Source: Tigriopus japonicus (taxonomy: Eukaryota > Arthropoda > Copepoda > Harpacticoida > Harpacticidae). From it: 64,000 bases of DNA. This document shows positions 34,517-44,089 of the stretch, piece by piece (positions within the stretch are counted from its first letter, which is position 1; each line of letters starts with the position of its first letter). The DNA lies in NCBI GenBank assembly GCA_010645155.1, contig CM021318.1:8671550-8735549 (forward strand). The letters run 5' to 3'. The notes below the pieces were generated by a model. That model did not search any database and had not been told where the DNA came from. It saw nothing but the letters and a program-made list of their open reading frames with translations. The position numbers and the translations under genes were made by a program.

Positions 34517-36871
34517 ATGAAGGACCTAAAAGTGAATCCTGATTTGGCTGAAGAGAGAAAGTCGTGCCCTTTTGACCAAGAGGAGCTCACCATTCTTCTT
34601 GATGGAGGCAAACAATCGACGGACGAGAGAAGAAGGTTGGAAAAGTATTTCCTTCAGTCAGGGGTAAGGGAAATTAGTAATAATGAGTTGGTTAGTAGCT
34701 GTCTAATAACATCCCACATTAGGCTGGTAATGCAGATGTTGACATTGACGCCTTGGGTTCAGTGGAACGATACGAGTATGATATTAAAAAGAGCACAGAG
34801 CTCTTCAAGTTAGCTCAAGACAATAACGATGGAGCCATGGCTAATATCAAGGCTATGGTTGGTGGTGGAACTGGAGCTGCTTTGATGCCCGATGGAACAC
34901 CTCTGGGTCTTCATTTCATCATGTTCATCCCCACTCTCATGGGACAGGTAATGAGTCTCCGCACATAATGTGCCAAATAACGGAGACTGAGCAATAACAT
35001 TTTTCTTTTTCCATCGAAGGGAACTTTGGACCAACAAGCCGAATGGCTAGGTCGAGCTTGGAACATGGAAATTATTGGAACCTATGCTCAAACTGAACTG
35101 GGCCATGGAACGTTTATTCGAGGCCTTGAAACCACGGCCACTTATGACGAAAGGACTCAAGAGTTTGTGTTGCACTCGCCAACCATCACGGCCTACAAAT
35201 GGTGGCCAGGAGGTTTGGGTAAAACTGCGAACCATGCTGTGGTCATGGCTCAATTGGTGACCAAAGGTCAAAAGCGAGGACCTCATCCATTCTTCGTTCA
35301 ATTACGAGATGAAGAAACCCATGTTCCATTGAAAGGGATAAAGGTAAGCAGACATTGCCAGAAAACATGTCGAGATCAACTTTAAGACAATGTCTACAGA
35401 TCGGTGAAATTGGGCCAAAACTTGGTATGAATTCGAACGATAATGGCTACTTGGGCTTTGAGTCCCATCGCATCCCTCGCAAGCATCTCTTAATGAAGAA
35501 TGCTCAAGTTCTGCCCGATGGAACCTACGTCAAGCCTGCCCAAGATAAACTTAGTTATGGGACGATGATTTTTGTTCGAGTTTGCATCGTTGAGGATGCT
35601 TGCCTAAACTTTAAAAAATCCGTCACGATTGCAACGAGATACAGTTGCATCCGACGACAATCTGAACTTATTCCAGGCGAAGCTGAGCCAAAAATCATGG
35701 AGTTTCAAACCCAGCAGTTCAAGGTAAGCAAAATAACGTGACCATTTTATGCTTGGCTAAAAATGCAAGTTCCCTTTCATTAGGTTCTGGTTCCAGTGTC
35801 CATGTGCGTGGGGTTCATTTTTGTTGGACAGAACCTTTGGCAGGCGTATTCCCACATTCAACAAGACATTGAAGAGGGAAACTTTGACAAGCTACCGGAA
35901 CTTCATGCCTTGTCAAGTGGTTTAAAAGCATTGGTTACCCAAGAATGTGCAGATGCCATGGATAGCTTAAGAAGGGCATGCGGAGGACATGGATTTATGT
36001 GCAATAGCAATCTTCCTCGTTTGTGGGGCCTTGTTACTGCTTCTTGCACTTATGAAGGCGAAAATACCGTCCTTCAACTCCAAGTAAGGTTTCATGTTTT
36101 TCGGAATGCCAAAGCTCTGTCTCTAAACGAAAAAAAATATCTGCAGGTGGCCCGATTTTTGATGAAATGTTTGGATCAAGATCAATCCAAACCTTTGCCA
36201 GAATCGGTCAGTTACCTAAGGGATCAAGATTGTTCTACGAACTTCACGAGCATTAGAGGTTTAGTCCTTTTGTTTCAAACCACGGCCAGAAACATGGCTT
36301 TGAAAGCTCACTCGGCTTTAAAAGTACACGAGAAAAAGGCCTCCCACAAGGCTTACGCTTGGAATCAGACCACCGTCCAGTTGAGCTTGGCTGCTTTGGC
36401 GACAATCAGAGCTCATGTGATATCGGAATTTGCCAATGCCGTGCAAAACCAAACTGTTTCCGAACCATTACGCAAAGTCCTTCAAAACCTACTTGAACTA
36501 ATGGCCTTGGCTTGGATTCAAAGGTTCTCTGGTGACTTCCTACAATATGGGGGTGCTCAGGTTCGTATCCCAATTCATAGTTTTATATGAATATTTGGCA
36601 TGACGCATGTGTACCCTTATTTCAGGCCGGACAAATGGCTTGGGCCCAAGAGCGAATTCTTGAACTATTGGAACAGATTCGCCCTATTGCAGTTCCAATT
36701 GTGGATGCTTTCGATATTCCTGACGAGGCCCTCAAGTCAACGCTTGGTTCATATGATGGGAGGGTTTACGAAAGAATGCTTGAGTCTGCAATGAAAGGTC
36801 CTCTCAACGAAAAGGACGTTCCAGATGCGTTCCACAAGTATTTGAAACCTATGATGCGATCCAGTTTGTAA
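34517..36871 (+). CDS. ACOX1: Peroxisomal acyl-CoA oxidase (ACOX1 type)
   Basis: FAD enzyme that catalyses the first step of peroxisomal beta-oxidation, acyl-CoA to trans-2-enoyl-CoA with release of hydrogen peroxide. Seven exons, all joined in phase 0 (34517-34663, 34723-34947, 35020-35343, 35400-35723, 35784-36083, 36147-36560, 36626-36871), give 659 residues; human ACOX1 has 660. Family motifs include [47 protein letters not shown] and [13 protein letters not shown], with Glu431 as the likely catalytic base. The C-terminal helical domain is complete. The C-terminus is RSSL, a variant of the SKL peroxisomal signal. The stop codon overlaps an AATAAA. Confidence 0.95.
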
Positions 36872-36887
36872 TAAATCGACATTTATT
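36870..36887. terminator. Near-palindromic bidirectional poly(A) site
   Basis: AATAAA on the plus strand (36870-36875, overlapping the acyl-CoA oxidase stop) and AATAAA on the minus strand (36887-36882, 140 bases after the MATH-BTB stop) lie within 18 bases. The minus-strand transcript should extend into the last codons of acyl-CoA oxidase. Confidence 0.6.
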
Positions 36888-37026
36888 ACTGATAGCATTT
36901 CGAGCACATGAAAACAGCGGGTAGACAGACTTTGAAGGGGGTAAGAAATATTTGACAATACAGACTCCCTGACACAAAAAATTACAGGTCTATCTCCCAC
37001 ACTGAAGTTAGATTTTAGAAGCCCTC

Positions 37027-38172
37027 TTAAACCCGTCCTTGCTTTTTCACTTCATCAGTATCGATATCAATACTACATCGGGCTAGGCGAGTTATAATGG
37101 CCGAACACACGTCAGGAGCATTTTGAAGGAGACCCTGCCATCCGCTGGTTTTCATGACAGCCTCCGGATATTGGCAGATATATTCGGTGGCCTTTTGTCG
37201 CAAGAGGTCTGCATTGTAGACATGGCCCAGGACGGCAATCTCCGAGACGTTCTCGATGTTGACAAGCTTTAGTAGATGCTTGCAACAAATCACTACCAAC
37301 CGCTTCACGTTGTACTTCTCAGCCAAGGGTAAGAGCTGAGATACGGTCTTATACGTGACATCGTCGAAGTTATCCGTGTACAGGAACTTGATAAACTGCC
37401 GCAAAGCTTCGGGTGAGGTGTCGTCAAGGACCAAGCAATTTTCTTGGGTCTCCTTCACGTCATGGCTAAACATGGCTCTCCAGACATCGGATCGACTGGC
37501 CAAAATGAACTTGTGACAAGGAAACTCTTCACCTTGACACTTTAATGAATAATCAGAATGAATCATGTCTTCATACGCCACGGTCATATCGCTTAGAAGG
37601 TTAGCCAAATTGTCCACAGTGAGGGTGTCACGAACCTTTTGGTAGTCCGATCTGGACGTGATCTGTTTAAATCCGCCTATCTCCAAGACAATGGTCAACT
37701 TGCCATTGGGCAGCATTTCTTCCGCATTATCAACCACGTCTGATCGCGCGCAGAATCGTGGAAATCCCCATGATTCGTTGGAATTATGAACCCGAGTGTC
37801 AGCCCGGCGAGAAATGACCTTTTCATTCTTTTTGTTCATGAAATTGAAGACCAAGCTGTAGCGGAGATCCTTCCGGTTCAGATTGTGGGCGTAGATGGAA
37901 ATGAAATCCTTGTTGTCGCCATACTTGGGCTTCATGCTCATTTTGAACTTAAGGTTTTCCGTGGATTCGCCCGAGTCGATCCCATTGATCCGGAACACCA
38001 CTTGAATCTCCTCATCTAACTCGATGAAGTTCTCAATGTTCCACTCATGGGTGATGGTATAAAGGTCCACGAACGATCGGGACCAAGCGTGATACGAGGA
38101 TGTGGAAGAGGCCGAACTCGCGCTGGAAGGAGGTCGCTCCGGCAGATTGTGACCGAGCTCTTGAGCAGCCAT
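37027..38172 (-). CDS. MATH-BTB (speckle-type POZ-like) protein
   Basis: Probable substrate adaptor of a Cullin-3 ubiquitin ligase: the MATH domain binds substrates and the BTB domain binds Cul3 and dimerises. The single uninterrupted exon encodes 381 residues. A Ser-rich N-terminus is followed by MATH (about 38-166; YTITHEWNIENFIEL, ISIYAHNLN, SWGFPRFCARSD), BTB (about 199-300; DYSLKCQGEEFPCHKFILAS, SPEALRQFIKFLYTDNFDD, LLPLAEKYNVKRLVVIC) and a BACK-like helical end. It is shorter-tailed than SPOP and lacks its nuclear signal. The absence of introns, in a window where most genes are split, suggests origin by retroposition, which is inference. Confidence 0.93.
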   Translation of the reverse strand: MAAQELGHNLPERPPSSASSASSTSSYHAWSRSFVDLYTITHEWNIENFIELDEEIQVVFRINGIDSGESTENLKFKMSMKPKYGDNKDFISIYAHNLNRKDLRYSLVFNFMNKKNEKVISRRADTRVHNSNESWGFPRFCARSDVVDNAEEMLPNGKLTIVLEIGGFKQITSRSDYQKVRDTLTVDNLANLLSDMTVAYEDMIHSDYSLKCQGEEFPCHKFILASRSDVWRAMFSHDVKETQENCLVLDDTSPEALRQFIKFLYTDNFDDVTYKTVSQLLPLAEKYNVKRLVVICCKHLLKLVNIENVSEIAVLGHVYNADLLRQKATEYICQYPEAVMKTSGWQGLLQNAPDVCSAIITRLARCSIDIDTDEVKKQGRV

Positions 38173-40435
38173 GTCCCAGTGGATCTTTTCTACGGCACGA
38201 ATTCAAGTAGAAACCCGGCGATGGCTAACTAACATGGGTTGCTGTTAAGCCTAACTGGGCAAAATGTTGAGTCAAAGATCTATCAACTTGAATTTTGAAC
38301 CTGAGGGAGAGCGACGCGATCCCACGGAGTGCTTTAATTCCTTACACCAGTGTTAGGTGGGGACTGTATGATGGGCAAGAACCGGAGAGAGAACTCCTCC
38401 TGCCTGTTCAAAGAGAGGGACTTGCAGAGGAAAGGTAACACGGTTTGTCAAGCTGGCCTTATCTGATCAGCGGGAACATTCTGTGAACACAGAGGAGCTA
38501 CTGGCACGAAGTGCTAGGCTTGTAGAGAGATGCAGAGATGTGCAAGCTGCATCCACCCGCTCTTTACTTACCGACTGATGGAGCTAACTGGAGCCATGGA
38601 TATACTGATATACTTACAGAAGAGGATGCGAAGACAGCTGTTTATTGTTGTTTTTGAGAGCCCAATGAGGCCCTATGGAATGAACGATAGGCAAGTGTTA
38701 TGGACTCAATATTCAATATTTCTTACTAAATCAGTGGATCAGTATCAACCTTATTCAACTTATCCTGAAATACCAATGGTTTCAGATTATAAGTACCTAA
38801 CAACACCATCAAAGTGAAGAATATAGTGCTCCATGAAGGTGATCTGTTCCTTACGTCATTCTGCATGAATAATCATTCAGAGGGAATCATCAACAACTCA
38901 ACTATCAGTTGGTGAATAATTTGTTCAATCTTGTGCTTCCTCTCAGTTTGTCCTGTCAAAATGTTGATATTTGGCATCAAATGGATTTCAAGCATTTCAA
39001 ACGGTAAAATATTGACTAAAATGATGTTTTCCTGGGGAAGAGTGTGGATGCTTTGGGTGTAAGTTTCATTGTAAATAACAGGGCCACAGTTTTGCAAAAA
39101 CATGCTCAATTTTTAAAAACTTCATCCGTGCATCATTGAACCAACCCATTGTCTGCAGTTGGTATTTTTATGTTCAAGTTATGCATGCGTTTTAATTGAG
39201 AACCATTCTCAGTTTTGTGCAAGACATTGATCTGAAGCAGCTCAGTTTGGACTATTTCCTGAGAACAGAAAACATCAGTATAGAAATTAATGGCAGGAAA
39301 AGGAGCGCTATCTCATGCTGCAACTTTGTTCTGGAGTGATGTTTGCTAACACCTTTTTCTATCGTCTTTTGGCAATTTCGTTCAAATTCATTGCAGAGCT
39401 GCACCATTTTAAGGGCCTTCTTGGGCTACGCGTCAGCTGAAGGTCGCGTCCTTTGGTGAGAGGTTCCTGCTGGAGCTAGCCCACCATAACCCACCAACTC
39501 TGGCTGCCCACTCAATTACTTTAAAAACATGTGCCCTTCTGTGCTTTATGTTGTGCTGTGTGCACAAAGAAACCAAAATGAGATAGGGTGAAATGGACGG
39601 AATTGCAAGCTCGTCCTATCTAGAAAAGCTTCATAACAAGTCTTATCTGAATATTTAAAGCAAAACAGCCATGGCATAGCCAATACGCGCTGTAAACATA
39701 TTGTACATGAGTAACCACAATCAGGAAAAGGTAATTTTTATCCAAGGGGATCCAATAACGACTTATTTTATGAAATGCTTTAGTCTCAAATCTTGAGATC
39801 GACACGGCAATCCGATCTCAGTGATCATCTCACCCTTTGATTACCCAAGTTCCCCAAAATCTACGCCTCTTGTGGACAGATTGAGACACAGTTGCTAGCT
39901 AGTGATCGGGTTTTAATGCAACCCTGTGGCAAAACTTCAAGGTTTCTCCTTGACGTTTACATTTCTCTGTTGTAGCATTATGTTAATGATGGTACGATCA
40001 TTTTGATCGTACTCATGTACTCTAAGTCCGATTTTGAGATCAATCTTTGCGTCTAAAAAACTAGATATTCTAAGCACTGATTGACTGTAGCATGGGCAAA
40101 AAGTGCCAAAAACAGTGAGGGTGTTTAGTGGATAAGCCACGAAAAGTCGCCATCTGTGTTAGTAAAATGGATGATCCAATGGCTGGTTTTCCTCAAACTG
40201 ATGTGCTGTGTTAAATATGTTCCAATCATTTCAACTTTGGTCCTCAAAGTTTCACTCGTTACAATCTTAGAAGAAAACACGCAACCTTGCAAAGACCAGA
40301 ACTTTACAAATGGACCATTAAAATCCTCAACCCATTCCGACTCCGACTATTCCTTTGAGTTTGAAAAGATTTGACGAAAGGAAATCACATACATTCCACA
40401 AGTCTGATATTTTCTGACAACTGAGAGCACTTCAA
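38173..40435. other. Intergenic, no gene seen
   Basis: 2.3 kb upstream of the MATH-BTB gene, ending at the transposon. Open frames are short and lack domains. Confidence 0.4.
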
Positions 40436-40437
40436 TA

Positions 40438-41796
40438 CAGTATGACACATTAATTTTGTCACCCCTTAAAAAAACCCGCCAACTGATTTGCGTCAGCTGA
40501 CAGCTGCCACAGTTAAAAAATTAACATTGTCGCAACTTCTCAAGACTTTGAGCTACACTTCAAGACCTCAATTGCCAGGTAAAGACCACGAATTAGTGCA
40601 GTAATTTAACAAATTCAAAAACGTCAAATTATTACTTTCAGGCACTTCGACGAAACCAATGGCACCCCGAAATGAGACCCGTGCCCGTGCCATAGGCATG
40701 ATGGAGTCTGGCTTGTCAACCTCGGCCATTGCCTCATGTCTCGGGGTGTCGGAAAGGACCGTCATTCGCTGGAGAGGCCGGTTGAAAAGGAATGAGAGCC
40801 TGTCAGACAAGCCAAGGTCTGGTCGGCCAATCAAAATTCACGGAGTTGCCAGACAGGTGATATCGAAGGCGGTGGGCAAACGAGGACAAAGCACAAGAAA
40901 ATTGGCCAAACGACTGACGATGAAGGGGTACCCGGTGTCTAGGGAGACAGTCAGAAGGCACATGAAGAGCAGCCTCGGCTTGACATCGTACAGGCGGACA
41001 AAACGACCTCTCCTGACCAAGAAGATGAAGAAGGCCCGGGTTGCTTTTGCCAAGGACAAGGTCAAATGGACATTTGATGATTGGAAGCGAGTTCTATGGT
41101 CCGACGAAAGCTTCTTCCAGCTTTATCCAACAGCTAACTCTGCTGGTGACAAGGTCTGGGCCAGGAACAAGGACGAAGTCGAGGCCATCTCCACTGTGAA
41201 ACACAGCCCAAAAGTGATGGTGTGGGGAATGTTTAGTCATCGCGCAGTCTCAGATTTGCACTTTGTCCCCCCAAACACAAGTGTCAACAAAGACTACTAC
41301 CGTGAGGAGATTTTGGCCAAAACAGCAGCCAAAGCAATGAGTCGTAGTGAAGATATGGGCCCTGTCAACCGAAGAAAAATGTTGGACGACACTTCGAGTG
41401 CAATTTTCATGCAAGACTCCGCGCCTCCTCATATGGCTGTTGTCAACCAAAAGTGGCTTGACTCACATTTTCCATCGTATTGGAGGAAGGGTGAGTGGCT
41501 AGGAAACTCGCCAAACCTCAATCCCATTGAAAATTTGTGGTCAATCATCAAGCAACAGCTGCTTGAACTCCCAGCTGCATCTACGATTGCCGACCTCGAG
41601 AAAAACATCAAACGTGTATGGAACAATTTAGATCCCGATTGTCTTGAAAACTTGGTAAAAAGTATGCCTGACCGTGTTAAAAAAGTCATTCGCTTAAAGG
41701 GTGAATATATTGGTAATTAACTCTTTGACCCTTTTTTGCACTGGCCTTTGATCGGTGGCCTTTTGATTGAGGTGACAAAATTTATGTGTCATAATG
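40438..41796 (+). mobile_element. Complete DD37E Tc1/mariner transposon (1359 bases)
   Basis: Terminal inverted repeats of 26 bases with two mismatches (from 40438, containing TATGACACAT and AATTTTGTCACC, and its inverted copy ending at 41796) are each flanked by TA (40436-40437 and 41797-41798), the expected target duplication. The element encloses one uninterrupted transposase frame, so it may be a recent and potentially mobile copy. Confidence 0.9.
40659..41720 (+). CDS. Tc1/mariner transposase, DD37E type
   Basis: Cut-and-paste transposase of 353 residues with no frameshift or stop. The N-terminus holds a paired-type helix-turn-helix (STSAIASCLGVSERTVIRWR), a GRPI hinge and a second helix-turn-helix (STRKLAKRLTMKGYPVSRET). 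The catalytic triad is Asp149 (LWSDESFF), Asp253 (FMQDSAPPH) and Glu291 (NPIENLW), with 37 residues between the last two. This spacing is DD37E, not the DD34E of classic Tc1 or the DD34D of mariner. The ORF lies 221 bases inside the left repeat and ends 76 bases before the right end. Confidence 0.95.
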   Translation: MAPRNETRARAIGMMESGLSTSAIASCLGVSERTVIRWRGRLKRNESLSDKPRSGRPIKIHGVARQVISKAVGKRGQSTRKLAKRLTMKGYPVSRETVRRHMKSSLGLTSYRRTKRPLLTKKMKKARVAFAKDKVKWTFDDWKRVLWSDESFFQLYPTANSAGDKVWARNKDEVEAISTVKHSPKVMVWGMFSHRAVSDLHFVPPNTSVNKDYYREEILAKTAAKAMSRSEDMGPVNRRKMLDDTSSAIFMQDSAPPHMAVVNQKWLDSHFPSYWRKGEWLGNSPNLNPIENLWSIIKQQLLELPAASTIADLEKNIKRVWNNLDPDCLENLVKSMPDRVKKVIRLKGEYIGN

Positions 41797-41844
41797 TACA
41801 AATTTTATGTGGACAATGTATTTTCAATTCTAAAAATCTCAAAA

Positions 41845-42147
41845 AGTGCTCCACGCTTATAAAAATCACCTCGGGACAAAGGCAAGTGATTCTTATATCC
41901 GTATGATTCTTTTAAGTAGAGGTGCCAAAATAAGCCTGAAAAAGCCTTTATTTTTTCCCAAAAAGTCCGATATTTTACTGTGCATGGGATTCTGACTTAA
42001 TATGGCATTCACTGCCTTTTAAAAATCGCTAACCCAGCGGGTTCTTTTAAATGAGGTTCTTTTACTACATAACAGGGGTTTGGGAACAGGAATTCAAGAG
42101 GTAAAGTGATTCTTTTATCCGGAGATTCTTATAAGCGTGGAGCACTG
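41845..42147. mobile_element. MITE with about 23-base inverted ends (pogo-like)
   Basis: The left end (41845-41867) and right end (42124-42147) are inverted copies of GTGCTCCACGCTTATAA followed by AATC, with one mismatch. The right end reads CAGTGCTCC on the other strand and is followed by TA, as in pogo/Tigger elements; the left TA is not preserved. There is no coding sequence. It lies 48 bases beyond the DD37E transposon. Confidence 0.7.
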
Positions 42148-42365
42148 TATTTGCTGTTGTTGCTTCAGACATAAAGATCTGATCCATTCCCATAACATTT
42201 TTTTGTCATGCAGCTCAAGAAGATTAATCAGCAACCCCCGTTTCACAAATGAAGATCACAAGTACGAAAAAAATATTGCAATCTGAATTGTTAAAATAAT
42301 AATGCACCTTTTCTTTGCCTAAGTTTTTTATTAACATTTGAACGAATGAACTTAGTAATCTGAGA

Positions 42366-44089
42366 TTACTGGGACCAATTGCTGTGGGTGTGCTTCATGT
42401 AGCCTCTCCGCTCTAGATCCGAGCCGCTGGCTTCGCATTCGGCTTTGACTTGGGCAATAATTTTTTGAACTAATTCAGCCTCTTTCTTTGACTGGATTTC
42501 CTTTAATACCTAGAACATAAGGAGGAATTGAATGGCGACCTTTAAAAAGTGGTTTGTAAACGAATAAACCAAACTTACTTTGTTTAAGCCTTGAACCTCT
42601 TTCTTGGATTTGGGTCTCCCGTCTGATCCAACCAATTTTGGTGTGTGCCGGTTGGTCACATGGCCTTCGTAGCCTTTCTTGGATTTAAAATATACCTCAC
42701 ACTTCTCACATCGGAATAATGAGACATTATGAACCTGAAAGGCATTTCATCAATTCATTAATTCAGTTATTGACGCTCTCGTTTCACCACAAATCGGTTT
42801 TTTTAACAAACCTAAAAATATTTGAGTTAAATAGTAATTGGTAACTTGATTGAGCAGAGCACCAATGAGCAAATGCTCTTTAATTGCGGCAATTATATTG
42901 GTTTGAAAACGAGTTAAACGCGATCATTTGAGTTTGTGAAAAAGTAATATAGTACGAGGGATATCCAGACTAGAGGTAGGCTGGGCCTGTATTTCGTTAA
43001 ATTGCACCATTTTTGGATTTATGGAAAACAATCGAATTGAAGATTTACTTCTTGTGAGCAGGTGTTATTTTACAAATTTTGTTCTTAGACAAACTTGCTC
43101 GAAGCTACGATTTAATTAGGCAAAGTATGTTGGTTGACCCCTGTATACATAGAAAATAAACGTCAAGAGCGAGCAACATGACAAAAATGATGTATCTTTC
43201 AAAGCTAAGCTATCTCAAATCGAAATTTATCATTTTTTCTGGTTAATGTTCACCAAACAGAAATATGAATATGAACAACATCTTTCATTTACAAAATATT
43301 AGATTTTGACGAGTTTCTCGCTCTTGAGGTCCATTTTTTGAAACGTGCAGGGGTCACCCAACATACCTTGTCTAATTAAATCATAGCTTCAAACAGGTTT
43401 GTCTGACAACAAAATATGTGAAATAACATGTGCTCAGAAGAGTTAAATCTTTATTTCGATTTTTGGCATAAATCCGAAAATGGTGCAATTTAACGAATTA
43501 CAGGCCCAGTCAACCTCTAGTCTGGATACCCCACGTAATATTTTGAATTTGCTCACTTTGTACTTGTGGCGATACCAATGTGTCCGAGAAGCCAGGTTTT
43601 CACCGCAAATTTTGCATTGGCAGGAACCATCCGGAAAAATGATATATTCATTTGTTCCAATTATTTCATCTCCTTGATCAGTGACCCTAAGGGCCATCTC
43701 ATCTTCATCCATAACCAAGGGATTGAGCTCAGATTGAATCAGAGGATTTTGAGTATCGATCTTTAGCAATTCGGTGCTTGTTTTATGAGATCGATTGGAG
43801 TTTGTTTGGGACGGTTCATCCACCAGAAAGATCGCAAGATTGCTTTCGGGTCGACCATGTTTGGAGTGAGTCGATGGAGTCAATAACGATTGGTGATCCC
43901 TGATGAATAAACACAATTGTTATGTGGCGGATCCTGTTAAATCCCTAAAACAAATTTGTATGTAACCTTGCCTTTGATATGCTTTTTTATTTGGATGAGC
44001 TGAGTTAAAACCGCGAGAGGAACATTGTGGATCGTTTTGGACGGACAAAATATGTTTGACGTCGGGTTCACAAGACACCTGAGACACAC
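42366..44089 (-). CDS. C2H2 zinc-finger protein, 5' end not found
   Basis: Probable nucleic-acid-binding nuclear protein. Exons on the minus strand are 44089-43972 (partial, entered in phase 1), 43899-43557, 42734-42579 and 42509-42366. Finger 1 is CQCKICGENLASRTHWYRH plus KYK, with its last His supplied by the next exon (VHN). Finger 2 is FRCEKCEVYFKSKKGYEG followed by HVTNRH. A basic region (DGRPKSKKEV) and a helical C-terminus ending HTHSNWSQ follow. The intron between 43972 and 43899 appears to use a GC donor (AG then GCAAGG), because that alone keeps the frame. Upstream exons were not found. The intron 43556-42735 carries a long foldback. Confidence 0.75.
42946..43542. repeat. Foldback element, about 240-base inverted arms
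   Basis: About 42946-43185 and 43305-43542 are inverted copies. The outer 75 bases (TATCCAGACTAGAGGT, CGTTAAATTGCACCATTTT) are over 90% alike by eye, and similarity falls toward a loop of about 120 bases. The arms lie wholly inside an intron of the zinc-finger gene, with the outer end only 14 bases from the donor site at 43556. Confidence 0.85.
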
